From: Pseudomonas paralcaligenes
GTDB taxonomy: Bacteria > Pseudomonadota > Gammaproteobacteria > Pseudomonadales > Pseudomonadaceae
DNA length: 64,000 bases
Direction of reading: 5' to 3'
Assembly: GCF_019655855.1 (NCBI RefSeq)
Contig: NZ_BPFX01000007.1
Coordinates: 186,001 to 250,000 of the forward strand
A model generated the notes under the pieces. That model was not told where the DNA came from and did not search any database. It worked only from the letters and a program-made list of their open reading frames with translations. The position numbers and the translations under genes were made by a program. This document shows positions 32,446-41,421 of the stretch, piece by piece. How positions within the stretch are numbered: the stretch's first letter is position 1; the number at the start of each line of letters is the position of its first letter.

Positions 32446-32931
32446 CTAGCGATGCTGCAGCATCGGCACCAGATAGACGGGAGTCTCCGCCAGCTGCAAC
32501 AGGCGCGCGGCCGTCCTGCCCAAGGGGATATCCTGCGCTGCACCATGGCTGTGACTGCCTACGACCAGCAGATCAACCCCGAGTTTCCGGGCCTCCTCGA
32601 GAATCACCTGGGCCGGGTCGCCTTGCGCCACCCGCACGCTGCGGATCATCTGCATATCCTGCTGCGCCTCGCCCACCTCGTCGCGGAAGCCCTCCAGCAC
32701 CCGCTGCTCGATGCTCGCCATGACCGTCGTCAGGCCTTTGCTGCGCAGCTCTTCAAGGGTCTTCTCGTCCAGATAGGTGTTCAGCACCGACTCGGCGAAC
32801 AGCCCCAGCGGCTCCACCGCATGCACCACGTGCAGCTCCGCCTGAAAAGCCCTGGCCAGAGAGAGGGCGTGCTGCAGGACATAGGGCGCATAGAGCCCCA
32901 GATCGGTGGCGTAGAGAATCGAACGCAACAT
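32446..32931 (-). CDS. Universal stress protein (UspA family)
   Basis: 161 residues, one USP domain. The N-terminal MLRSILYATDLG strand and the C-terminal nucleotide-binding loop VVGSHSHGAAQDIPLGRTAARLL are seen; the G-x2-G-x9-G pattern is slightly altered but the loop length fits ATP-binding types. The AP/low-oxygen context is not informative here. It sits between cysB and a frameshifted thioredoxin gene on the same strand. Confidence 0.88.
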   Translation of the reverse strand: MLRSILYATDLGLYAPYVLQHALSLARAFQAELHVVHAVEPLGLFAESVLNTYLDEKTLEELRSKGLTTVMASIEQRVLEGFRDEVGEAQQDMQMIRSVRVAQGDPAQVILEEARKLGVDLLVVGSHSHGAAQDIPLGRTAARLLQLAETPVYLVPMLQHR

Positions 32932-33003
32932 GCGGCCTCCTGACTTCTGACTGGGACCTGTCTGGAGATTAGCAGCGATCGGTAGCCACCCCTGGCAAGC
33001 CGA

Positions 33004-33340
33004 TCAGGGCAGCTCTTCCGGCTCTCGGGCCAGGCCCTCGGCGATCACTGCAGAAAGCACGATCGGGTCAAGGCGGGATTGCAAACTGCCCAGGAACTCG
33101 CCATCGCGAACGAGGAACAGGCTGGGCAGGTGAAACACGCCATAGCGCTGGACCAGTCCACCGTTGACGCCCGCGTCCACCCAGCACAAGCGATCCACGG
33201 GCAATGCCATGCCGGGCAGTTCGCGACGAGCCCAACGGCAACTGGCACAGCCTGTGCTGGTGAATACTAAGCAGGGAGATGCCCGGCAGCGCCAATAACC
33301 GCTTGTCCGCGTCGAAGTCGGTCAGCTCCAGATCGGGCAC
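33004..33340 (-). pseudogene. Thioredoxin-fold protein gene broken by a one-base insertion
   Basis: Reading from the GTG at 33340 gives MPDLELTDFDADKRLLALPGISLL in one frame and then, after one extra base (A on the minus strand, at 33268), VFTSTGCASCRWARREL followed by the rest in the next frame to the stop at 33004. The CASC pair is a thioredoxin-type active site, and GVFHLPSLFLVRDGEF is the cis-proline region. Removing the base gives one 111-residue thioredoxin-like protein; the span is 337 bases, one more than a multiple of three. It may be a real pseudogene or a base-call error. Confidence 0.8.
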
Positions 33341-33389
33341 TATACTGCCCTCGTGTGATATCAAATGGATGGCACCCAAAGTGGTCACA

Positions 33390-33809
33390 ATGCGTCGTTT
33401 CCTGCGTCACCCGACCGACATGCCGGTGGAACTGGTTCAGCGTCGGCACGCCTTCCTGCCCCGACAGCGACTCAACAACATCAGCCTGGGCGGAGTGGCC
33501 TGCAACTCCGGCAAGGGATTCCGCAAAGGCACGGCCGTGGAACTGCGCATCCCCCTGTTCGGCGACCAGGCCCGTTATCCGGGCGTCGTGGCCTGGTGCC
33601 GCAAACAGGCGGAAGGCTATCTGGTCGGCATCGCCTTCATCGACGAAGACACCCTGTTCCGGGCTCGCATGGTAGAGCAGGTCTGCCAGATCGAACATTA
33701 CCGCCATCAGCGCGAACAGGAGCTGGGCGCGCAGCTGGAAGTCGAATCGGTCGCCCGCGAGTGGATAGCCCTGCATGCTGCCGAGTTTCCCGGCGCGCAA
33801 ATCCACTGA
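33390..33809 (+). CDS. PilZ-domain protein
   Basis: 139 residues from MRRFLRHPTDMPVEL. The c-di-GMP-binding RxxxR motif is RRFLR and the second motif NISLGGVAC fits (D/N)xSxxG. The remainder continues the six-stranded PilZ barrel, with a charged C-terminal helix. No other domain is attached. The start is uncertain; an in-frame ATG 21 bases upstream is possible and no strong ribosome site is present. It is divergent from the broken thioredoxin gene, with 49 bases between starts. Confidence 0.85.
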   Translation: MRRFLRHPTDMPVELVQRRHAFLPRQRLNNISLGGVACNSGKGFRKGTAVELRIPLFGDQARYPGVVAWCRKQAEGYLVGIAFIDEDTLFRARMVEQVCQIEHYRHQREQELGAQLEVESVAREWIALHAAEFPGAQIH

Positions 33810-33930
33810 AAGCGCACGGTTTCTCCCATTGTCTAGGCAGCCCCGAAAGCGTTAAGGTTCCTCTCCCCCGCTGCGCCCCCTGATTCCGCCTGACGAGGCG
33901 CTCGGCTCCCGTGACCTGACGAGTACCACG

Positions 33931-35007
33931 ATGGCTGATCTACCGATTGACGATCTCAACGTTTCATCCAATGAAACCCTGATCACCCCGGCGCAACTCA
34001 AGCGCGAAATCCCCCTCACCGCAGCCGCCCAGCGCACCGTCGCCCAGGGCCGCGAGGTGATCCGCAATATTCTCGACGGCAAGGATCATCGCCTGTTCGT
34101 GGTGGTGGGCCCCTGCTCCATCCATGACATCAAGGCCGCCCACGAGTATGCCGAGCGCCTCAAGGTGCTGGCCGCCGAGGTCTCCGACAGCCTCTACCTG
34201 GTCATGCGCGTGTATTTCGAGAAGCCGCGTACCACGGTCGGCTGGAAGGGGCTGATCAACGATCCGTACCTGGACGACTCGTTCAAGATCCAGGACGGCC
34301 TGCACATCGGCCGCCAGTTGCTGCGCGACCTGGCCGAGATGGGCCTGCCCACCGCCACCGAGGCGCTCGACCCGATCTCCCCGCAGTATCTGCAGGACCT
34401 GATCAGCTGGTCGGCCATCGGCGCCCGCACCACCGAGTCCCAGACCCACCGCGAGATGGCTTCCGGCCTGTCCTCGGCGGTCGGCTTCAAGAACGGCACC
34501 GACGGCGGCCTGACCGTGGCCATCAACGCCCTGCAGTCGGTTTCCAGCCCGCACCGTTTCCTCGGCATCAATCAGGAAGGCGGCGTCTCGATCGTCACCA
34601 CCAAGGGCAACGCCTACGGCCACATCGTGCTGCGCGGCGGCAACGGCAAGCCCAACTACGACTCGGTCAGCGTGGCCGTCTGCGAGCAGGAACTGGCCAA
34701 GGCCAAGATCAGCCCGAACATCATGGTCGACTGCAGCCACGCCAACTCCAACAAGGACCCGGCCCTGCAGTCCCTGGTCATGGAGAACGTGGCCAATCAG
34801 ATCCTCGAAGGCAACAACTCCATCGTCGGCCTGATGGTGGAAAGTCATCTGGGCTGGGGCAACCAGTCGATTCCGAAGAATCTCTCCGACCTCAAGTACG
34901 GCGTTTCCATCACCGATGCCTGCATCGACTGGGAAACCACCGAGAAGACCCTGCGCAGCATGCACACCAAACTCAAGGATGTGCTGCCGAAGCGCCAACG
35001 CGGCTGA
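33931..35007 (+). CDS. DAHP synthase (3-deoxy-7-phosphoheptulonate synthase), class I
   Basis: 358 residues. First step of the shikimate pathway: condenses phosphoenolpyruvate and erythrose 4-phosphate. The VGPCSIHD metal/PEP motif, the RVYFEKPRTTVGWKG block and SQTHREMASGLSSAVGFKNGTDG are intact. Class I-alpha, similar to AroF/AroG/AroH; which amino acid inhibits it cannot be read. It ends at a bidirectional terminator before a convergent GNAT gene. Confidence 0.95.
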   Translation: MADLPIDDLNVSSNETLITPAQLKREIPLTAAAQRTVAQGREVIRNILDGKDHRLFVVVGPCSIHDIKAAHEYAERLKVLAAEVSDSLYLVMRVYFEKPRTTVGWKGLINDPYLDDSFKIQDGLHIGRQLLRDLAEMGLPTATEALDPISPQYLQDLISWSAIGARTTESQTHREMASGLSSAVGFKNGTDGGLTVAINALQSVSSPHRFLGINQEGGVSIVTTKGNAYGHIVLRGGNGKPNYDSVSVAVCEQELAKAKISPNIMVDCSHANSNKDPALQSLVMENVANQILEGNNSIVGLMVESHLGWGNQSIPKNLSDLKYGVSITDACIDWETTEKTLRSMHTKLKDVLPKRQRG

Positions 35008-35022
35008 TCCCGCGCACCAACG

Positions 35023-35049
35023 AAAACGCCGGGCATTGCCCGGCGTTTT
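35023..35049. terminator. Bidirectional terminator between DAHP synthase and GNAT gene
   Basis: AAAACGCCGGGC / GCCCGGCGTTTT stem with a short loop, with A and T runs on both flanks. Confidence 0.9.
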
Positions 35050-35062
35050 CGTTTCGATCCAT

Positions 35063-35344
35063 TCAGTGCTTCAAGCGTTGCCGCTGACGGCGCTCCAGGT
35101 AACGCTCCACGTAGGAGCATGACGGAATCACCGTGTAGCCCATCGACTCCGCATAAACCAGCGCCTGCTCGGTCAGCGCCGCGGCGATGCCACGCCCACG
35201 CAGCGCGTTAGGTACGAAGGTGCGATAGATATCGAGCGTCTGCTTGCCCAGATCCATATAGGCCAGATAGGCGCGGTGGCCGTCGATCACGGCCTCGAAC
35301 TGATGACCCGCCTGGTCATGGTGGATGGACAGCCCTTCGCTCAT
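35063..35344 (-). CDS. Small GNAT-fold acetyltransferase-like protein
   Basis: 93 residues, a stand-alone mini-GNAT (NATD1/YjdJ-like). The acetyl-CoA loop is RTFVPNALRGRGIAAALTEQAL, matching the Q/RxxGxG/A motif, and TVIPSCSYVERYLER ends the fold with a conserved Cys-Ser-Tyr. The acceptor substrate is unknown for this family. Confidence 0.85.
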   Translation of the reverse strand: MSEGLSIHHDQAGHQFEAVIDGHRAYLAYMDLGKQTLDIYRTFVPNALRGRGIAAALTEQALVYAESMGYTVIPSCSYVERYLERRQRQRLKH

Positions 35345-35857
35345 TTCAACTCCTCAGTGGGACCTCGCAACGGTCCCTACCTTAATCGATATTCTCCAGA
35401 TGAAGAAACACCCGGGCCGACGCTGCGAACCTTGCCAAGGACTTCATCCACCATGGACATACGCACTCTACTGTAGCCGCTGCCAAAGACAGTGGACAGG
35501 TCCCGCCGGGCAGCTTCGAGGCCGAACACTTGGCCGGGAAACAGCAACGCCGACACTACAACGCCGTTGCGAACGGGAAAATTACGACAGTGGGCCGGTA
35601 TCGAAGTTGCGCCAAGATGCCCCGGCCAATACAAGCGAAGAACTAGAGACAGACAGTAAGAGTGTCGGGGCTTTCCTACCGGCCAAGCGAACTGTATGTT
35701 TTTTAAACAAAAAAGCTTGAACCGTTATGAAATTTTTTTGCTCTACCCTATTGCCGCTCATTTTACTTGCCCAGAGTAACGGGTAGTATGTGGCTCGGCT
35801 AATTTCCCAAGCTCGGGGAATTGCTTTTCATGGAAAGTCCACCTTAAGGGGAACACG
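35345..35857 (+). promoter_or_regulatory. Long oprI upstream region with candidate promoter
   Basis: A 513-base stretch with no credible gene; the open frames in it look non-coding. The last 220 bases turn AT-rich for this genome, with A/T tracts near 35699-35745 that could act as an UP element. A candidate promoter TTTACT-N16-TAGTAT lies at 35762-35789, giving a start near 35796 and a leader of about 60 bases that ends in AAGGGGAAC before the ATG. Confidence 0.45.
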
Positions 35858-36109
35858 ATGAACAACGTTCTGAAATTCTCTGCTCTGGCCCTGGCCGCCG
35901 TTCTGGCAACTGGTTGCAGCAGCGTATCCAAAGAAACCGAAGCCCGTCTGACCGCTACCGAAGACGCCGCCGCTCGCGCCCAGGCTCGTGCTGACGAAGC
36001 CTACCGCAAAGCCGACGAAGCTCTGGCCGCTGCTCAGAAGGCTCAGCAGACCGCTGACGAAGCCAACGAGCGCGCTCTGCGCATGCTGGAAAAAGCCAGC
36101 CGCAAGTAA
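35858..36109 (+). CDS. oprI: Major outer-membrane lipoprotein OprI (Lpp-like)
   Basis: 83 residues. A signal peptide with lipobox LATGC gives lipid modification at Cys20. The mature chain is a continuous alpha-helical coiled coil of Ala-rich heptads ([20 protein letters not shown]), ending KASRK; the C-terminal lysine is the site of attachment to peptidoglycan in the known family. Codon use is highly biased, as expected for the most abundant protein. A terminator follows at once. Confidence 0.97.
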   Translation: MNNVLKFSALALAAVLATGCSSVSKETEARLTATEDAAARAQARADEAYRKADEALAAAQKAQQTADEANERALRMLEKASRK

Positions 36110-36126
36110 TTCTTGCCAAGGCTTTG

Positions 36127-36160
36127 AAAAAGCCGATCCGGTTACCCGGATCGGCTTTTT
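36127..36160. terminator. Strong terminator of oprI
   Basis: AAAAAGCCGATCCGG / CCGGATCGGCTTTTT stem with a TTA-type loop; it would also stop the convergent L,D-transpeptidase transcript. Confidence 0.93.
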
Positions 36161-36229
36161 TATTGCCCGCCTTTCGGAAAGAGGAACCTGTCGTTACTTC
36201 ACCGCCAGGCTCTCTTTAAATAGGAAGGA

Positions 36230-37180
36230 CTAGAAGGCCGGTGCCTCTTCATGAGTGGCGACGGCCTGGTCGGGAATGGCGATCTCGATCGGGATGCCAT
36301 CCTCGGAAGCCACCACTTCGCGCACCATGTCCCAGTCCAGACGCATGCTGCCGCCCATGGCCTCGTTCTTCAGCAGTGCGTTGATCACCGCCGTGTGCTT
36401 GTCGACCACGGACGGCTCGCCTTCGTCGGTCAGCGGCGCATGGGCCTCGAGATAGACCTTGCCGCCACTGACGCCGAACTTGTAGGGCTCGTTGATGATG
36501 CGCACTGAAGTTCCAACCGGCGCCATCCTGGCGAGTTCCAGCACGTTGTTGTTGAGCATGCGGAAACAGCCGTGGCTGACGCGCATGCCGATGCCGAACT
36601 TCTTGTTCGAACCATGAATGAGATAGCCGGGCGTGCCCAGAGTGAACTTGAACGGCCCCAGCGGGTTGTCCGGGCCCGGCGGCACGTAGGCCGGCAGCGG
36701 ATCGCCGTCGGCCGCGTGCTCGGCGCGGATCGACGCCGGCGGCGTCCAGCCAGGGTTCGGCGTCTTGGCGGTGATGGTGGTATGGGCGATCGGCGAGCCC
36801 CAGCCCTCGCGGCCGATACCCAGCGGGAAGGTGTGCACCACGCCCTGCCCCTTGGGGAAGTAGTACATGCGGTACTCGGCCAGGTTGATCACGATGCCTT
36901 CGCGCGGGCCCGGCGGCAGGATGTAGCGGGTCGGCAGGATGATCTCGCTGCCCTCACCCGGCAGCCACGGGTCGACGCCCGGGTTGGCCGCCACCATCTC
37001 CAGATAGCCCAGGTCGCTCGCCGTGGCGATGTCGGCGAAGGTGTCCTCGTAGCGGGCCTTGATCACCTGGACCTGGCCGACGATATCTTCGCCCGGGGGC
37101 GGCAGGGGCAACTCGAGCGCGGCAGCGGGGCCGACGACGGCCAGGCTGGCAAGACTCAGCGAGCGGGCGAGCGACAACAT
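36230..37180 (-). CDS. L,D-transpeptidase (YkuD family), periplasmic
   Basis: 316 residues with signal peptide (about 1-21). An ErfK/YbiS-like YkuD domain at about 95-235 holds the catalytic motif HGSNKKFGIGMRVSHGCFRM, with the nucleophile cysteine near 209. A LysM-like segment lies before it (YEDTFADIATASDLGYLEMV). Such enzymes attach Lpp-type lipoproteins to meso-diaminopimelate or form 3-3 cross-links. Its place facing oprI makes attachment of OprI the natural guess; this is inference. Confidence 0.9.
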   Translation of the reverse strand: MLSLARSLSLASLAVVGPAAALELPLPPPGEDIVGQVQVIKARYEDTFADIATASDLGYLEMVAANPGVDPWLPGEGSEIILPTRYILPPGPREGIVINLAEYRMYYFPKGQGVVHTFPLGIGREGWGSPIAHTTITAKTPNPGWTPPASIRAEHAADGDPLPAYVPPGPDNPLGPFKFTLGTPGYLIHGSNKKFGIGMRVSHGCFRMLNNNVLELARMAPVGTSVRIINEPYKFGVSGGKVYLEAHAPLTDEGEPSVVDKHTAVINALLKNEAMGGSMRLDWDMVREVVASEDGIPIEIAIPDQAVATHEEAPAF

Positions 37181-37256
37181 CCGTTAATCCTTGGGGTAAA
37201 TGGCTGATGGAGAAAGTCGGAATTGTACATGGGCGCCGGGCCGGCCGGGAGAGACA

Positions 37257-37538
37257 TCAGGCGCCGGACCAGGGCAGCCGCTCGCCGCGACGCTCGGCAT
37301 CGAGCACCTCGCGGCAGGCCGGGCACAGGCGCCTGTCGCGCAGACCAGCCTTGTCCACCGCACGCATCACAGGCAGCGCCGGCAACAAACCGCCACACAA
37401 TGTGCGATCGGCAAAGCCGCCCAGTTCCAGTTGCCGCGCCACCAGATGCACCTTCGCCTCGCGGCAGGCGAACAGGTCGAGCTGTTCGTCGGGCACGATC
37501 AGTTGGTAGGCGTACAGGGACCAGGCGGGACGCGGCAT
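37257..37538 (-). CDS. Small cysteine-containing protein of unknown function
   Basis: 93 residues, no signal peptide. Four cysteines: one in LFACREAK, one in RTLCGG and a pair in RLCPACREVLD, which could bind a metal ion. It lies between the L,D-transpeptidase and tesA on the same strand. I do not recognise the family; length and codon use look like a real gene. Confidence 0.6.
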   Translation of the reverse strand: MPRPAWSLYAYQLIVPDEQLDLFACREAKVHLVARQLELGGFADRTLCGGLLPALPVMRAVDKAGLRDRRLCPACREVLDAERRGERLPWSGA

Positions 37539-37593
37539 TCGGGGCTCCGAGGCGGGCCGCCAAGATAGCCGAAAGCCCGCAGCCGGGGAAGGC

Positions 37594-38199
37594 TCAGAGC
37601 AGCGGTTTCAGGGTCGGCCAGACGTTGTCCAGCAGCTTGTCCTGGGCCGCCACGGCGGGATGGATGCCGTCGGCCTGCATCATGCCAGGCACGCCACCGA
37701 CACCTTCGAGCAGGAAGGGCACCAGCGGCACCTGCTTGTCCTGCGCCACGTCCGCGAAGGTGCGGGCGAAGGCTTCCGTGTAGCGCTGGCCGTAGTTGGG
37801 CGGCAGGCGCATGCCGAGCAGCAGCACGCCGGCACCGGCCTCCTTGGACAGATCCACCATGCGGGCAAGATTCTGTTGCAATTGCGCGGCGGGTTGCCCG
37901 CGCAGGCCGTCGTTGCCGCCCAGCTCGATGATCACCAGCTGCGGCCGATGCTGCGAAAGCAGCGCCGGCAGCCGCGCCAGGCCACCCGAGGTGGTGTCGC
38001 CGCTGATCGAGGCATTCACCACCTGGTGCTCGAAACCACCCTCCCGCAGCCGTTCCTGCAGCAGGGAGACCCAGCCCTGGCGGGTATCCAGGCCCAAAGC
38101 GGCGCTGATACTATCGCCGACCACCAGCACGGTGCCGGCCAGGGCGCCCTGCGCCCACAGCAGCAGGCTCAGCGCACCGCTCATCCACAATGCACGCAT
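37594..38199 (-). CDS. tesA: TesA, periplasmic acyl-CoA thioesterase I / lysophospholipase / GDSL esterase
   Basis: 201 residues. A Sec signal peptide (about 1-21) is followed by the SGNH/GDSL fold: block I VVGDSISAALG with the catalytic serine, block III GGNDGL and block V DGIHP with the catalytic Asp-His pair. It hydrolyses acyl-CoA and aryl esters in the periplasm. It is divergent from the ABC operon; the starts are 10 bases apart. Confidence 0.95.
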   Translation of the reverse strand: MRALWMSGALSLLLWAQGALAGTVLVVGDSISAALGLDTRQGWVSLLQERLREGGFEHQVVNASISGDTTSGGLARLPALLSQHRPQLVIIELGGNDGLRGQPAAQLQQNLARMVDLSKEAGAGVLLLGMRLPPNYGQRYTEAFARTFADVAQDKQVPLVPFLLEGVGGVPGMMQADGIHPAVAAQDKLLDNVWPTLKPLL

Positions 38200-38209
38200 C
38201 GGACTCTCC

Positions 38210-38893
38210 ATGAGCGCAAGCATTCTCACTGCGCGGCACCTTAGCAAAGTGGTTCCCAGCACGGAAGGCGATCTGGCCATCCTCCACGATCTCTCCCTCG
38301 ACCTCGCCCGCGGCGACAGCCTGGCCATCGTCGGCAGCTCGGGCTCGGGCAAGTCCACCCTCCTCGGCCTGCTCGCCGGCCTCGACCTGCCCAGCACCGG
38401 CGAAGTCGAACTGGCCGGCAACGCCCTGCAATCGCTGGACGAGGACCGCCGCGCGCGGGTCCGCGCCGAGCACGTGGGCTTCGTGTTCCAGTCCTTCCAG
38501 CTACTGGACAACCTCAACGCCCTGGAGAACGTCATGCTGCCGCTGGAACTGGAAGGCCGCAGCGACGCCCGCCAGCGCGCTGCCACCCTGCTGGAGCGCG
38601 TCGGCCTCGGCCAGCGCTTCACCCACTACCCGCGCCAGCTCTCCGGCGGCGAGCAGCAACGCGTCGCCATCGCCCGGGCCTTCGCCGCCGAGCCGGCGAT
38701 CCTGTTCGCCGACGAGCCCACGGGCAATCTGGACAGCCACACTGGTGAGCGCATCAGCGACCTGCTGTTCGAGCTGAACCAGGAACGGGGCACCACCCTG
38801 GTCCTGGTGACCCACGACGAGCGTCTGGCACACCGCTGCCGCCGCCTGATCCGCCTGGAAGCCGGGCACCTGGTCGACAGCGTGGAACCCTGA
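38210..38893 (+). CDS. ybbA: ABC transporter ATPase, YbbA/LolD type
   Basis: 227 residues. Walker A GSSGSGKST, signature LSGGEQQRVAIARA, Walker B ILFADEP and the H-loop VTHDE. It overlaps the permease gene as TGATG. In other Pseudomonas this pair sits beside tesA; its substrate is not certain. Confidence 0.93.
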   Translation: MSASILTARHLSKVVPSTEGDLAILHDLSLDLARGDSLAIVGSSGSGKSTLLGLLAGLDLPSTGEVELAGNALQSLDEDRRARVRAEHVGFVFQSFQLLDNLNALENVMLPLELEGRSDARQRAATLLERVGLGQRFTHYPRQLSGGEQQRVAIARAFAAEPAILFADEPTGNLDSHTGERISDLLFELNQERGTTLVLVTHDERLAHRCRRLIRLEAGHLVDSVEP

Positions 38894-41385
38894 TGGTCGC
38901 CCGCCTGTTCGTCCTCGCCTGGCGCCAGCTACTGCGCGATGCCCGCGCCGGCGAGCTGCGCGTGCTGTTCTTCGCCCTACTGGTCGCGGTGGCCGCCAGC
39001 ACCGCCATCGGCTATTTCGGCGCGCGCCTGAACGGCGCGATGATGCTGCGCGCCACGGAATTCCTCGGCGCCGACCTGGTGTTGGGCGGCAGCGCCCCGG
39101 CGACGCCGCAACAGATAGAAGCGGGCCGCCGGCTGGGCCTGGAACATGCCCAGGTGGTGGAGTTCACCAGCGTGATCGCTGGCGATCAGGGCATCCAACT
39201 GTCCAGCGTCAAGGCCGCCAGCGCCGGCTATCCGCTGCGTGGCGAGCTGAAGAGCGCCGCCGAACCCTACGGCGCCGAAGAGACCGGCGGCGGCCCCGCC
39301 CCGGGCGAGGCCTGGGCGGAAGCGCGGCTGTTCGCCGCGCTCGACCTGAAGATCGGCCAGGACATCGAGGTCGGCAACCGGCAGCTGCGCCTGACCCGTG
39401 TGCTGACTCACGAGCCGGATCGCGCCGGCGACTTCTATAGCCTCACCCCGCGCGTCCTGATGCATCTGGACGACCTGGCCTCCACCGGCGTGGTCCAGCC
39501 AGGCAGCCGGGTGCGCTACCGCGAGCTGTGGCGCGGGGAAAGCACGGCGCTGGCCAGCTACCGCGCCGAGGTGAAGAGCGGCCTGGAGCCGAGCCAGCGG
39601 CTGGAGGATGCCCGCGACGGCAACCGCCAGATCGGCGGGGCTCTCGGCCGTGCCGAGCGCTACCTGAACCTGGCGAGCCTGGCCGCCGTGCTGCTGGCCG
39701 GTGTCGCCGTCGCCCTGTCGGCGGCGCGCTTCGCCGCCCGCCGCTTCGACGCCAGCGCGCTGCTGCGCTGCCTGGGCCTGTCGCGCCGCGAGGCACTGGC
39801 CCTGTTCGGCCTGCAGCTGGCCATGCTCGGCCTGTTCGCCAGCCTGGCCGGTGCCCTGCTCGGCTGGGGCGGCCAGTTGATCCTGTTCAAGCTGCTGCAG
39901 GGATTGCTGCCGTCGGGCGTTCCACCGGGCGGGTTGCTGCCGGCCCTCGCCGGTATCGCCACCGGCCTGGTGGCCCTGGCGGGCTTCGCCCTGCCGCCGC
40001 TGGCCGCCCTCGGCCGGGTGCCGCCGCTGCGGGTGCTGCGCCGCGACCTGCTGCCGGTGCCGCCCAGTTCCTGGCTGGTGTATGGCGCCGCGCTGCTGGC
40101 GCTGGGCCTGATCATGTGGCGCCTGAGTCTGGACCTGAAGCTGACCCTCGGCCTGCTCGGCGGCGGCCTGCTCGCCGCCCTGCTGCTCGGCGGCGCGCTG
40201 CTGCTGGGCCTGAACGCCCTGCGCCGCCTGCTGGCCCGCGCCTCCCTGCCCTGGCGCCTGGGCCTCGGCCAGTTGCTGCGCCACCCACTCGCCGCCGCCG
40301 GCCAGTCGCTGGCCTTCGGCCTGATCCTGCTGGCCATGGCGCTGATCGCGCTGCTGCGCGGCGAGCTACTCGACACCTGGCAGGAGCAGCTGCCGGAGCA
40401 GGCACCCAACCATTTCGCCCTCAATGTGCTGCCCGCCGAACGCGACGCCTTCGCCGCCCGCCTCCAGCAGCTGTCGCCCCATCCGATGCCGCTCTACCCG
40501 ATCGTCGCCGGGCGCCTGACCCAGATCAACGGCGAGCCGGTGCGCAGCCATGTGAGCAAGGACAGCCAGGGCGAACGGGCCGTCCGCCGCGACCTAAGCC
40601 TGACCTGGGCTGCCGAGCTGCCGGAAGGCAACCAAGTGGTGGAAGGACAATGGTGGCAACACGGGCCTGAGGGCGACATGCCCGGCGTCTCGGTGGAGTC
40701 CAAGCTGGCCGAGAGCCTGGGGCTCAAGCTCGGCGACGCCCTCACCTTCAACGTCGGCGGCCTGGAGAAGCAGGCGCGGGTCGCCAGCCTGCGCGAGGTC
40801 AAGTGGGACAGCTTCCAGCCCAACTTCTACATGGTCTTCGAGCCCGGCACTCTGCAGGACCTGCCGGCCACCTACCTGACCAGCTTCTACCTGCCGCCGC
40901 AGAGCGAGAAGCAGCTGGTGGCACTGGCGCGGGAATTCCCCGCCGTCACCCTGCTGCAGGTCGAGGCATTGCTGGAACAGCTGCGCAGCATCATGGCCCA
41001 GGTCAGCCTGGCGGTGGAGTACGTGCTGCTGTTCGTCCTCGCCGCCGGCCTCACGGTGCTGTTCGCCGGTCTGCAGGCGACGCTCGACGAGCGCCTGCGC
41101 CAGGGTGCGCTACTGCGTGCACTCGGCGCCGAGCGGCGGTTGCTGATGAGCGCGCGGCGCGCCGAGTTCGGCCTGCTCGGCGCGGCCAGTGGCCTGCTGG
41201 CGGCGCTCGGCTGCGAGCTGGTGAGCTTCCTGCTGTACCGCTACGCCCTCGACCTGCAGTGGCAGCCGCACCCCTGGCTCCTGCTGCTGCCGCTGATCGG
41301 CGCGTTGCTGGTGGGGACGGCCGGCGTCTGGGGCACGCGGCGCGCGCTGAATGCCTCACCGCTGACGGTGCTGCGCGAAGTCTGA
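38893..41385 (+). CDS. ybbP: FtsX-type ABC permease, YbbP family
   Basis: 830 residues. Two FtsX domains, each with membrane segments in the C-terminal part, plus N-terminal and central membrane segments and two large periplasmic loops (MacB-like), about ten segments in all. Mechanotransmission-type transporters of this family move lipophilic molecules or lipoproteins. Paired with the ATPase upstream, it was recorded in E. coli as linked to TesA; mechanism is not readable here. Confidence 0.92.
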   Translation: MVARLFVLAWRQLLRDARAGELRVLFFALLVAVAASTAIGYFGARLNGAMMLRATEFLGADLVLGGSAPATPQQIEAGRRLGLEHAQVVEFTSVIAGDQGIQLSSVKAASAGYPLRGELKSAAEPYGAEETGGGPAPGEAWAEARLFAALDLKIGQDIEVGNRQLRLTRVLTHEPDRAGDFYSLTPRVLMHLDDLASTGVVQPGSRVRYRELWRGESTALASYRAEVKSGLEPSQRLEDARDGNRQIGGALGRAERYLNLASLAAVLLAGVAVALSAARFAARRFDASALLRCLGLSRREALALFGLQLAMLGLFASLAGALLGWGGQLILFKLLQGLLPSGVPPGGLLPALAGIATGLVALAGFALPPLAALGRVPPLRVLRRDLLPVPPSSWLVYGAALLALGLIMWRLSLDLKLTLGLLGGGLLAALLLGGALLLGLNALRRLLARASLPWRLGLGQLLRHPLAAAGQSLAFGLILLAMALIALLRGELLDTWQEQLPEQAPNHFALNVLPAERDAFAARLQQLSPHPMPLYPIVAGRLTQINGEPVRSHVSKDSQGERAVRRDLSLTWAAELPEGNQVVEGQWWQHGPEGDMPGVSVESKLAESLGLKLGDALTFNVGGLEKQARVASLREVKWDSFQPNFYMVFEPGTLQDLPATYLTSFYLPPQSEKQLVALAREFPAVTLLQVEALLEQLRSIMAQVSLAVEYVLLFVLAAGLTVLFAGLQATLDERLRQGALLRALGAERRLLMSARRAEFGLLGAASGLLAALGCELVSFLLYRYALDLQWQPHPWLLLLPLIGALLVGTAGVWGTRRALNASPLTVLREV

Positions 41386-41421
41386 GATAGAATCGCCCGA
41401 CCTCAAGACTTCGCGAGCACC

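Noticed and set aside
35325..35720. 131-codon frame upstream of oprI
   Set aside because: No ribosome site, mixed composition, and no domain; the AT-rich end fits a promoter region better.
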